Positions 1 through 6,028 of a stretch of 12,468 bases of DNA are shown here, piece by piece; the first letter of the stretch is position 1; the number at the start of each line of letters is the position of its first letter. The notes below the pieces were generated by a model. The model worked only from the letters and a program-made list of their open reading frames with translations, was not told the DNA's origin and ran no database searches. The DNA comes from Proteobacteria bacterium UBA5122 (lineage in GTDB: Bacteria; Pseudomonadota; Gammaproteobacteria; Tenderiales; Tenderiaceae): contig DHYU01000041.1 of NCBI GenBank assembly GCA_002415485.1, forward strand, positions 1-12,468. Direction: 5' to 3'. The position numbers were made by a program, and so were the translations under genes.

Positions 1-274
1 TGATGTGATCTACGAAGAATTCAAAGGTACCGGTAACATGGAGTTGCATCTGGATCGTAAGATCGCAGAGAAACGTGTTTACCCGGCCATCAATATCAAC
101 CGCTCCGGCACGCGTCGTGAAGAGATGCTGACCAAACCGGAAGAGCTGCAAAAGATGTGGATACTGCGTAAGCTGCTGCATCCGATGGAAGAATTGGCGG
201 CGATGGAGTTCCTGCTCGACAAGCTCAAAGACACCAAGACCAATGATGAGTTTTTTGAGTCGATGAAGCGTTGA
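1..274 (+). CDS. rho: Transcription termination factor Rho, C-terminal fragment
   Basis: This is the last 91 codons of rho; the gene runs off the left edge (first full codon at base 2, stop TGA at 272-274). Rho is the hexameric RNA-dependent ATPase/helicase that ends transcription at Rho-dependent sites. The visible part is the end of the ATPase domain. It contains VIYEEFKGTGNMELHL, RKIAEKRVYPAI and NRSGTRREE, all near-identical to the Escherichia coli protein. Counting back from the C-terminus, the Arg of SGTR falls at E. coli Arg366, the arginine finger that acts across the subunit interface. The protein ends FFESMKR, as is usual, so the 3' end is intact. An intrinsic terminator follows 25 nt downstream. 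Identity is certain; only the missing N-terminal part cannot be judged. Confidence 0.98.
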   Translation, partial: DVIYEEFKGTGNMELHLDRKIAEKRVYPAININRSGTRREEMLTKPEELQKMWILRKLLHPMEELAAMEFLLDKLKDTKTNDEFFESMKR

Positions 275-298
275 TCCAGGAAATAGCAAAACATAAAA

Positions 299-325
299 GA
301 ACCGGCCCTATGGCCGGTTTTTTTT
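299..325 (+). terminator. Intrinsic terminator of rho
   Basis: Perfect 8-bp stem AACCGGCC / GGCCGGTT (300-307 and 312-319) with a 4-nt loop CTAT, running directly into an uninterrupted T-run (318-325). It lies 25 nt after the rho stop codon. This is a textbook Rho-independent terminator. In the reverse direction the stem is preceded by an A-rich tract, so it could also stop minus-strand transcripts. Confidence 0.93.
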
Positions 326-337
326 GTCGTTGTTTAA

Positions 338-445
338 TTGAAAAACGATGGAAAAAGTACTTATTCAAGCGAGGGCTTGACCGCTAATATGTCAAATGAG
401 GCCAGTTCTAATGGTGGCGCATCAGGCCGTAAAACTAAAGGTTAA
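338..445 (+). other. Small hydrophilic open frame, 35 codons, coding status unknown
   Basis: An open frame from a TTG at 338 (just after an in-frame TAA at 335) to TAA at 443-445, with an internal ATG at 389. It would encode a Ser/Asn/Gly-rich hydrophilic peptide ending SGRKTKG. Neither start has a convincing ribosome-binding site: the TTG has none, and the ATG has GAGGG about 13 nt upstream, which is too far. I do not recognise it. It could be a small gene, the tail of a lost gene at the junction where the next pseudogene was truncated, or chance. It sits between the rho terminator and the start of the Calx-beta-like remnant. Confidence 0.15.
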
Positions 446-458
446 AATGAACAAATAG

Positions 459-1144
459 GACGGGGCGATCAAAGACGATGGTGCGGGTGAAGGCGCAGAA
501 ACGCTGGTGCTCACCATGGGTATGCCGACCAATGCCAAGCCTGGGTCGAAGTCCGTGCACACCATGACGATTCTTGAAGGCAATGTCCCGCCGCTGGTGT
601 TGTTGTCAGCCAAACAAGGTGCAGTCGATCCCGCTCGTTTGGTGCAACAGGGTGGCGGTATGTGGTGGTCACGGCAACGGTCAGTGATCCCAATGCAGCG
701 GACACCCACACCTTTAATTGGGCCGCGACGGACAATGCGCTGACCGATACAGATATTGCGGATGCAACGTTCACCTTTACGCCATCGATCGTCGGCGTTT
801 TCAAGGTCAGCGTGACAGTTACCGACAATAGCGGTGCCTCGGCGCAAGGTGAGCGTGGCTACTGTCCGCCGTATGGGGATGCGAATTACTCAGCGGGTCT
901 GAAGAAGGGGGGCTGGTGTGTGCAGCTGACGATTGAAGACGGTGGTCCTAACGATGCTGACAATACGCAAAATCAAAGCATCGATGATCCCGGTGGTGTG
1001 GCGGTTGAGCGTGGCCTCGCCACGCCACCCGTTACCAGTCCCGGCGGCTATGCCTATACCGTCAACAGCAGCGGTGGCGGTGGTCAATGGCATCCACTAT
1101 GGTTAGCCTTGATGGCCATGGTATGGCTGCGCAGAAAAGGATAA
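459..1144 (+). pseudogene. Truncated, frameshifted remnant of a large surface/secreted protein with a GlyGly-CTERM-like tail
   Basis: Two overlapping frames join into one recognisable protein end. Frame A (459 to about 657) reads IKDDGAGEGAETLVLTMG...PTNA...SVHTMTILEGN, the usual end of a Calx-beta domain. Frame B (about 659-1144) reads VVVTATVSDPNAADTHTFNW...VGVFKVSVTVTDNSG, a PKD/cadherin-like Ig-fold domain, then CVQLTIEDGGPNDADNTQNQ and IDDPGGVAV, which resembles the choice-of-anchor-U family. It ends with SSGGGG, a hydrophobic stretch (WLALMAMVW) and RRKG, the layout of a GlyGly-CTERM sorting tail processed by rhombosortase. A one-base loss in the G-rich stretch 650-659 separates the frames. 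The 5' part is missing: a TAG at 456-458 closes frame A and nothing upstream resembles a Calx-beta domain, signal peptide or start. If 662-1144 is translated alone it lacks any export signal. Family names rest on motif recognition only. Confidence 0.7.
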
Positions 1145-1148
1145 CGGC

Positions 1149-1769
1149 ATGAAAAAGACATTAGCACTGACGCTACTGCTGACGGCCTCGGCCGCACACG
1201 GAAATGGTGATATCTACATGGGCGCCAGCATAGGCAAGGCCAAGGGTGATGAAACACTCGTCAGTTTGAATCAGCGCATAGTCGCAGCCAATATCGATGG
1301 TGCAGTCGGCGTCTTTGATACCGTGCGCGATACCTACTCATTGACCGTTGGAGGGGATGTCAACGACTGGTTGGCGCTGGAGATGGCATACACCGACCTA
1401 GGTGATGTTGATGTTCGGTTCTACGGCAATGGCACCTCCGTGAATGCCTTGATCAACAATCTCAAGGGGATTAAAGCCCTGACCGCTGAGGGCTACTCCA
1501 TGCGGCTACGAGCAAGCATGCCCATCATCGATGGGATTGATGTCTATGGTCGGCTAGGGGCATTCATATGGCAGGCAGATTACGTCATACATGGCGATGG
1601 CGGACGCCTCGAAGTGGATGAGAGTGGTTCTGACTGGGATTGGGCAATCGGATCAAGTTATCGTTTTCATCCGCGCTGGAGTGCGAAATTTGAGTGGGGC
1701 CAGTATGAGCTGGATGATGCGGTGGGAGCTGTGTCGCTTGGGCTGCTATATCACTTCGAATCGCAGTAA
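1149..1769 (+). CDS. Small outer-membrane beta-barrel protein (OmpA/OprF-N-terminus-like)
   Basis: Encodes 206 residues with a clear Sec signal peptide (MKK, a hydrophobic core to about residue 14, then ASAAHG with cleavage near 18/19). The mature part alternates polar and hydrophobic residues as in antiparallel strands: DIYMGASIGKA, DTYSLTVGGDVNDWLALEMAYTDLG, GYSMRLRASMP, DVYGRLGAFIWQADY, DWDWAIGSSYRF, WSAKFEWGQYEL, VGAVSLGLLYHF. That fits an eight-stranded barrel; the last strand ends in an aromatic residue (LLYHF) three residues before the C-terminus. No peptidoglycan-binding OmpA domain follows. Its role is unknown: porin-like, structural or adhesin accessory are all possible. The ATG lies 4 nt after the stop of the upstream remnant, with AAAGGA about 8 nt before it, so the two were probably co-translated. 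The gene itself looks intact. Confidence 0.8.
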   Translation: MKKTLALTLLLTASAAHGNGDIYMGASIGKAKGDETLVSLNQRIVAANIDGAVGVFDTVRDTYSLTVGGDVNDWLALEMAYTDLGDVDVRFYGNGTSVNALINNLKGIKALTAEGYSMRLRASMPIIDGIDVYGRLGAFIWQADYVIHGDGGRLEVDESGSDWDWAIGSSYRFHPRWSAKFEWGQYELDDAVGAVSLGLLYHFESQ

Positions 1770-2004
1770 TTACCACGTCGTTAAATGCCTCTCTTGAATG
1801 GTTGGGGAGGCAGCTTCTTGATATTTTCTCCTGACTTTCTGGTATGAATGGTTTCATAGGTCATGCTTCTTGGAGTGTCGCTGGTTCTTCAGCTTGTTCC
1901 TCATTGGTTATATAAATTGATGTCGCTTTATCTCTCCAAATAATTATGAAGTTATTGATGATGTGTGCAGTAGTATCGTGTTGTGGGTCAATCCGAAGTG
2001 TTTA

Positions 2005-2047
2005 TCAAATGTCATTTGAATCAAATCCATGATGTAGTGGCATTTGA
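2005..2047. repeat. Cluster of TCAAATG/CATTTGA elements
   Basis: A perfect 15-bp palindrome (TCAAATG-T-CATTTGA, 2005-2019) is followed by TCAAAT at 2021-2026 and CATTTGA at 2041-2047, giving four arms in 43 bp. It looks like an operator or a protein-binding cluster, but it lies between two convergent genes rather than before a start. It could be chance in AT-rich DNA. No known binding consensus is claimed. Confidence 0.35.
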
Positions 2048-2233
2048 TTGATTCTGGTTTGATTGTATCCAGAGTGATGTGGCAACTTAATGTCTTGTCG
2101 TGTCAAAAGCTTGTTGTCGTAATCCGGTTCATGGTGGGGTCTGTGCCTGCCAGTGGTTGCTGATGGCATCTGATGTTTTAGTAAATCACGGCATGGCGTC
2201 ATTATGAATGAGGGTTGGGAGTGTATTGGAGGG

Positions 2234-2267
2234 AGCACGCGAAGCAATCATGAGTTCTTCGCGTGCT
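2234..2267. terminator. Perfect 11-bp inverted repeat between convergent genes; possible bidirectional terminator
   Basis: AGCACGCGAAG (2234-2244) and CTTCGCGTGCT (2257-2267) are exact reverse complements around a 12-nt loop. It starts 18 nt after the chemoreceptor stop when read on the minus strand. Neither side has a good U-run: CCCTCC follows on the minus strand and GTATAGCGCTTTATC on the plus strand. It may therefore be a 3'-end stabilising hairpin or a weak terminator rather than a classical one. Confidence 0.45.
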
Positions 2268-2284
2268 GTATAGCGCTTTATCAT

Positions 2285-4618
2285 TTATGAAACCTTGAAC
2301 TGTCTGATGAGTGTTTGTAGTTGTTCTGAAAGTTTGGATAGTTCTTTGCTGGTGTCTTCAGTATGTTTTGTGCCTGTCGCCGTTTCATCTGAGATATGAC
2401 TAATGCTGACTACGTTGTGATTAATGTCCTCTGAGGCAGCGCTTTGTTCCTCGGCGGCACTGGCAATTTGTGTGTTCATGTCAGAGATTTTGGAGACGGC
2501 GATGTTTATAGATGATAACGAATCGCCTGCCTGTTTTGCATTGTCAACGCTCGTGATGGCATGTTTGCGACTTGTGTCCATTGCACGGACAGCCTCGAGC
2601 GTGCCGGACTGAAGTCGTTCTATCATGTCTTGAATCTCTTGCGTGGACTGTTGAGTGCGGCTCGCTAAGGTTCTCACCTCATCTGCAACAACTGCAAAAC
2701 CTCTTCCTTGTTCGCCCGCGCGTGCAGCCTCAATAGCAGCGTTGAGCGCCAGAAGATTGGTTTGCTCTGCAATGCCCTTTATTACATCAATTACCTTGCC
2801 TATGTTGGAACTTTCCAGTTCAAGTTTTTGAATAACACTGGCCGCGACCTCTATCTCTTTTGCCAAGGTATTAATCGATTCAATTGTGCTGTTTACAATT
2901 CTGGTGCCTTTGCCGGTTTCGTTGCCAGCTTCTTTGGCCGAGGCTTCGGCATCTGCTGCATGACGCGCAACTTCGGCGACAGTTGACGACATTTGAGTAA
3001 TGGCTGTTACTGCCTGGTCTGTTTTATCACGTTGCAATGAAGCCCCTGCACGGGTTTTTTGTGTCACAGATGCCATTTGTGTTGCAGCGGATGATAGTTG
3101 ATTGGTTGAGCTGCCAATTTGCGTGATCAAGCCTTGCAACTTTTCCAGGAATTGATTTACCCAGTGAGCGGCAGTTCCAATCTCATCGTTTGCAGTTTCA
3201 TCAAGACGCTGGGTGAGATCACCCTCTCCTTCAGCGACATCCCTGAGCGTATCAACCATACGGTTGATGGGGCGGGTGATGGTTATGGCGAGTAAAAATC
3301 CTGCGCCGATGGCCAATGCCAAAACGATTATGATTGCGATAATTGCAGTGGATGTTATGTATGTGGCTAGAGTATTGGCAGGATGAAATGCCTCGTCTTT
3401 ATCTATCTCGCTCATGATGGCCCATTTAAGACCTTCAATGTCTAGTGGTGCATATGCTGATAAGACTGCGATGTTGCGGTAATCAGGAAAGATGTCGAAG
3501 TTAGTAGAGCCTTTAATGGCGGCTTGCGTGCCTTGGGTATCTACAGGTTGTAGGCCGATGCTTGTATTTTTGGCGGTCATCAGGCCAATGGTTTTCTTAT
3601 CCAGGCCGGTTTCCTCCATCAAACTCAGGTAACCTGGTTTGTCTTCTATCAGGAAGCGACTCATGCTACGCATGGTTTTGTCTTCACCGACAAGATATGT
3701 CTCGCCAGATGCGCCCAGCCCAGACTCTGCCCACCGTTCGTTGTGGGTCATGATGCTATTGATACGATCAATAGGCATCTGGAAGATTAATACGCCAATC
3801 TTCTTTCCGTTTTCAAAGATGGGAGATGCAATAAATGAAGCGGGGGCTTCATAAGATGGCGTGTAGGGTTCGAAGTCAGTCAGTGTGACATGATCTTTTT
3901 CAATTGCAGAATTTGCACCTTTAAACGCGGTCGCAATTCCGGATTTCGCGTAAGGGCCGTTTATCAATGATGTTGTGTAATCTAATTCCTTAAATACGGA
4001 ATAAACGATGTCGCCAGACTCTGGGTCTACTAAGAAAATATCGTAGTATCCGAATCGAGAGAGATAGTCTCTGATGTGAGGATGGAACTTTTCGTGGATG
4101 TTGTTATAGGTAGAGTTTCCTGCTGCCCGATCTAAGGCATCTTTGCTGCCTAGTGGGTTGGCATTTTCCTGAATGTAACTGTACTGCAATGCAATTGATT
4201 CATCATCTAGGCTGTTTAAGAGGGTGTTTATGTCAGCGCTGGAATTCGGATTTAATTGATTGTATGTCTCGCCAAATTCATCTTGATAGTAGCTCCTGAG
4301 TTCGGATCGTAGCTGGGCTATAGGGGCGAGGTTTGATTCTAGGTGATGTTGTTTGAAGGCCTGTTTGAACGCAGACATCGCATCAATGATCATGCGGTCG
4401 TTAGAGAACGTGATCACTTGGTCACGTAAGGTGCCGAAGTACCGCTCAATCTCACCTTTTTTCATGTCTCGTATAGAGATCAACTGATTTTTCGCTTCTT
4501 CTTCCAGCGTGTGATGGCTATTTGAGATGGCCATCCAGCCAATTGCAATGCTGATGATTGCGGCTGGGACGAAGGCTAACAACGAAGCGCTAACAATGAG
4601 TTTTGTTTTTATTTTCAT
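2285..4618 (-). CDS. Methyl-accepting chemotaxis protein (transmembrane chemoreceptor, Cache-type sensor)
   Basis: A 777-residue chemoreceptor that senses a periplasmic ligand and controls the CheA/CheW kinase. Order: short basic N-terminus (MKIKTK); transmembrane helix 1 (about 7-30); a periplasmic region of nearly 390 residues (31-418), the size of a double Cache domain, with FGYYDIFLVDPESGDIVYSV (189-208); transmembrane helix 2 (about 419-444); HAMP (about 445-498, with TRPI and GDLTQRL); then the signalling domain. The hairpin tip (616-650: IAEQTNLLALNAAIEAARAGE, GRGFAVVADEVRTLA) is canonical. Gln/Glu-rich helices flank it as methylation sites. The protein ends QFKVS with no CheR-tethering pentapeptide such as NWETF. 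The ATG at 4618 has GGTGA about 6 nt upstream. A sigma-28-like promoter lies about 115 bp upstream. The ligand cannot be predicted. Base composition is visibly AT-richer than in the mre genes. No other chemotaxis gene is present, so it is an orphan receptor here. Confidence 0.95.
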   Translation of the reverse strand: MKIKTKLIVSASLLAFVPAAIISIAIGWMAISNSHHTLEEEAKNQLISIRDMKKGEIERYFGTLRDQVITFSNDRMIIDAMSAFKQAFKQHHLESNLAPIAQLRSELRSYYQDEFGETYNQLNPNSSADINTLLNSLDDESIALQYSYIQENANPLGSKDALDRAAGNSTYNNIHEKFHPHIRDYLSRFGYYDIFLVDPESGDIVYSVFKELDYTTSLINGPYAKSGIATAFKGANSAIEKDHVTLTDFEPYTPSYEAPASFIASPIFENGKKIGVLIFQMPIDRINSIMTHNERWAESGLGASGETYLVGEDKTMRSMSRFLIEDKPGYLSLMEETGLDKKTIGLMTAKNTSIGLQPVDTQGTQAAIKGSTNFDIFPDYRNIAVLSAYAPLDIEGLKWAIMSEIDKDEAFHPANTLATYITSTAIIAIIIVLALAIGAGFLLAITITRPINRMVDTLRDVAEGEGDLTQRLDETANDEIGTAAHWVNQFLEKLQGLITQIGSSTNQLSSAATQMASVTQKTRAGASLQRDKTDQAVTAITQMSSTVAEVARHAADAEASAKEAGNETGKGTRIVNSTIESINTLAKEIEVAASVIQKLELESSNIGKVIDVIKGIAEQTNLLALNAAIEAARAGEQGRGFAVVADEVRTLASRTQQSTQEIQDMIERLQSGTLEAVRAMDTSRKHAITSVDNAKQAGDSLSSINIAVSKISDMNTQIASAAEEQSAASEDINHNVVSISHISDETATGTKHTEDTSKELSKLSEQLQTLIRQFKVS

Positions 4619-4635
4619 TTTTTCACCGTGTGAAA

Positions 4636-4710
4636 TCAGTTTGCCAAGAGTTGTTGAGGCATCTTTCTAAGGTAGGTGGAAATGGTAAATATAAGATAAT
4701 GGTGAGACAT
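4636..4710 (-). other. Possible 24-codon leader peptide frame upstream of the chemoreceptor
   Basis: ATG at 4710, directly preceded by the strong ribosome-binding sequence AGGAGGGG (4718-4711), opens a frame of 24 residues (MSHHYLIFTISTYLRKMPQQ then four more). It ends with TGA at 4636, 17 nt before the receptor ATG and in a different frame. The spacing between AGGAGG and ATG is only 2 nt, which is tight, and the peptide resembles nothing known to me. It would lie inside the 5' untranslated region if the FliA-like promoter is used. Confidence 0.2.
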
Positions 4711-4732
4711 CCCCTCCTGTCCTCAGACACTA

Positions 4733-4759
4733 ATGACGGCAATCGTAAACCTACCTTTA
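4733..4759 (-). promoter_or_regulatory. Sigma-28 (FliA) promoter candidate for the chemoreceptor
   Basis: Reading the minus strand, TAAA (4759-4756), exactly 15 nt, then GCCGTCAT (4740-4733). The enterobacterial FliA consensus is TAAA-N15-GCCGATAA; the -35 core and GCCG match fully, with A also at position 7 of the -10. Transcription would start near 4727, leaving about 108 nt of leader. Chemoreceptor genes are classic members of the flagellar sigma-28 regulon, so position and identity agree. Confidence 0.55.
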
Positions 4760-4985
4760 GTGTGATGTGGAAATTGTTTTTATTGGAATTTTACGTTCAA
4801 AAATAGGGCGTTACCATGCACCAAAATGGCACGCCCCCCGGCGCTGATGAAATGGCTGGAATTGCTTTTTTTATGGAGATTGAGGACTGCTTTGTCTGAA
4901 GTGGTGACGCAGTGTAGGGTTAAGTTTGCTCTGTTTTGGTGCGTGCCTTCTGTTGATGGTTAGGATATGTGGATCCTGAAAAGAT

Positions 4986-5993
4986 TTAATTGATCTTGCG
5001 CGCAGCTTGGTGAGATATCGAATCTAAAGTCTTTATCTGTTCGCTCAACTGATAGACGGCCATTGCGTATAGTGGGCTGTGGTTGTATCGCGTAATGGCA
5101 TAAAAATTCTGCAGACCTAGCCAGTATTCTGTTCTGTCTTCTTGTTCGAGCACAATCAAGTCTGCAGCCAATGTACTGTTGACCTTGCTTTGTGGTTTGT
5201 AGCCTTGTTGTTGCCATTCACTGATAGGAGTGTTGGGTTTGGTCAGTTTGCCCATTGTTGTCGGTGCGTTGTTAGGGGAGTCGGTGATGACGGCGATTGG
5301 CTGATCGGGTTCCCAGCCGTGGCGTTTTAAATAATTGGCAACGCTGCCGATGGCGTCGACGGGGTTGTTTAATAAATCGCGGATGCCATCGCCATCGAAG
5401 TCGACTGCGTATTCGCGGTAGCTGCTGGAAATGAATTGTGGTTTGCCCATGGCGCCTGCGTACGAGCCGAGGATTTCTGTCAGTTCGAATTTTTCTTCGC
5501 GGGCGAGTAATAAAAAGTGTTTGAGTTCGCTGCGAAAGAATTCGCTGCGTTTGGGGTAGTCAAATCCCAGGGTGGTGAGTGCGTCCACTACCCGATAACG
5601 GCCCTTGTGTTGGCCGTAGCGGGTTTCAACGCCGATGATGGCGGTGATGATTTCTTTAGGGACACCATAGGTTTGTTCGGCGCGTTCCAGATCGGCGCGA
5701 TGTTGATTGAGAAACTCAACACCTTGTTCGCTGCGAGAATCGGTAACGAAGATTGGGCGGTATTGATGCCAGGGTTTGCCTTCTGCCGGGCGAGAGATGG
5801 CGTCCAGAATGTCTTGGCGGATCTCAACCTGTTGAAAGAGTGCATTCAATTCACCACGGTCGAATTCATGTTCGCTCACCATTTGATCGATGAAGGCGCG
5901 GATGTCGCTGCGCTGCTCGAGGCTGATGGCGCTGGCACTGTGGCTGAACAGGGCAATGGCGGTGGTGAGTGCGATGGCGGTAAGTGATTTCAT
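4986..5993 (-). CDS. mltB: Membrane-bound lytic murein transglycosylase B family protein (MltB/SltB-like)
   Basis: A 335-residue glycoside hydrolase family 103 enzyme that cleaves the MurNAc-GlcNAc bond of peptidoglycan, leaving 1,6-anhydro ends. Signal peptide: MKSLTAIALTTAIALFSHSASA, cleavage near 22/23. There is no lipobox cysteine, so it is probably a soluble periplasmic form, unlike E. coli MltB, which is a lipoprotein. The catalytic Glu is in IIGVETRYG (Glu123). Further family motifs are SYAGAMGKPQF (177-187), the EF-hand-like DFDGDG (198-203), NYLKRHGW (220-227) and ITRYNHSPLYAMAVYQL near the C-terminus. I chose the ATG at 5993: it has AAGGACAAGGA just upstream and begins the signal peptide. 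The frame is open further upstream (to 6404), but that part overlaps rodA and encodes an Arg/His/Pro-rich non-protein; an in-frame ATG at 6026 lacks a ribosome-binding site. It is the last gene of the elongasome cluster, 35 nt after rodA. Confidence 0.93.
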   Translation of the reverse strand: MKSLTAIALTTAIALFSHSASAISLEQRSDIRAFIDQMVSEHEFDRGELNALFQQVEIRQDILDAISRPAEGKPWHQYRPIFVTDSRSEQGVEFLNQHRADLERAEQTYGVPKEIITAIIGVETRYGQHKGRYRVVDALTTLGFDYPKRSEFFRSELKHFLLLAREEKFELTEILGSYAGAMGKPQFISSSYREYAVDFDGDGIRDLLNNPVDAIGSVANYLKRHGWEPDQPIAVITDSPNNAPTTMGKLTKPNTPISEWQQQGYKPQSKVNSTLAADLIVLEQEDRTEYWLGLQNFYAITRYNHSPLYAMAVYQLSEQIKTLDSISHQAARKIN

Positions 5994-6028
5994 GGCGTCC
6001 TTGTCCTTGCTGTAAGGGTTGAACATAG

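Larger units (their letters stand above)
1770..2284. other. 515-bp gene-free stretch, AT-richer than the flanking housekeeping genes
   Basis: No convincing coding frame on either strand. The longest one (2005-2247, minus, 80 codons) has no signal, domain or composition suggesting a real protein. A weak hairpin, TGCCTC/GAGGCA (1786-1791 and 1807-1812), follows the beta-barrel gene but lacks a T-run. A cluster of TCAAATG/CATTTGA elements lies at 2005-2047, and a perfect 11-bp inverted repeat at 2234-2267; both are listed separately. The stretch lies between convergent genes, so it holds 3' ends rather than promoters. Confidence 0.6.
4619..4985 (-). promoter_or_regulatory. 367-bp upstream region of the chemoreceptor
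   Basis: This gap lies between the mltB stop and the chemoreceptor start, both on the minus strand, so it is the receptor's control region. It holds a FliA-type promoter candidate (4733-4759), a short leader frame (4636-4710) and a 9-bp inverted repeat AAGGTAGGT (4669-4677) / ACCTACCTT (4749-4757), whose distal arm overlaps the promoter -35. A small palindrome, TTTCAC-CGT-GTGAAA (4621-4635), contains the ribosome-binding site. An NtrC-like partial palindrome lies at 4818-4834. No clear intrinsic terminator for mltB is visible, only a short AGGAT/ATCCT hairpin near 4962-4977 without a T-run. Confidence 0.5.

Noticed and set aside
422..847. Minus-strand open frames across the surface-protein remnant
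   Set aside because: The plus strand carries the recognisable Calx-beta/PKD motifs; the minus frames have no family features.
2005..2247. Minus-strand 80-codon open frame in the 515-bp gap
   Set aside because: His/Pro/Asn-rich, with no ribosome-binding site and no similarity I recognise; it ends within the inverted-repeat cluster.
4827..4842. Sigma-54-like TGGCACG element on the plus strand
   Set aside because: The -24-like half is good, but GC is one base too far for the -12 element, and no plus-strand gene follows.
5517..5987. Plus-strand open frame of 156 codons opposite mltB
   Set aside because: Antisense to a confirmed lytic transglycosylase gene; no start signal or family motifs.
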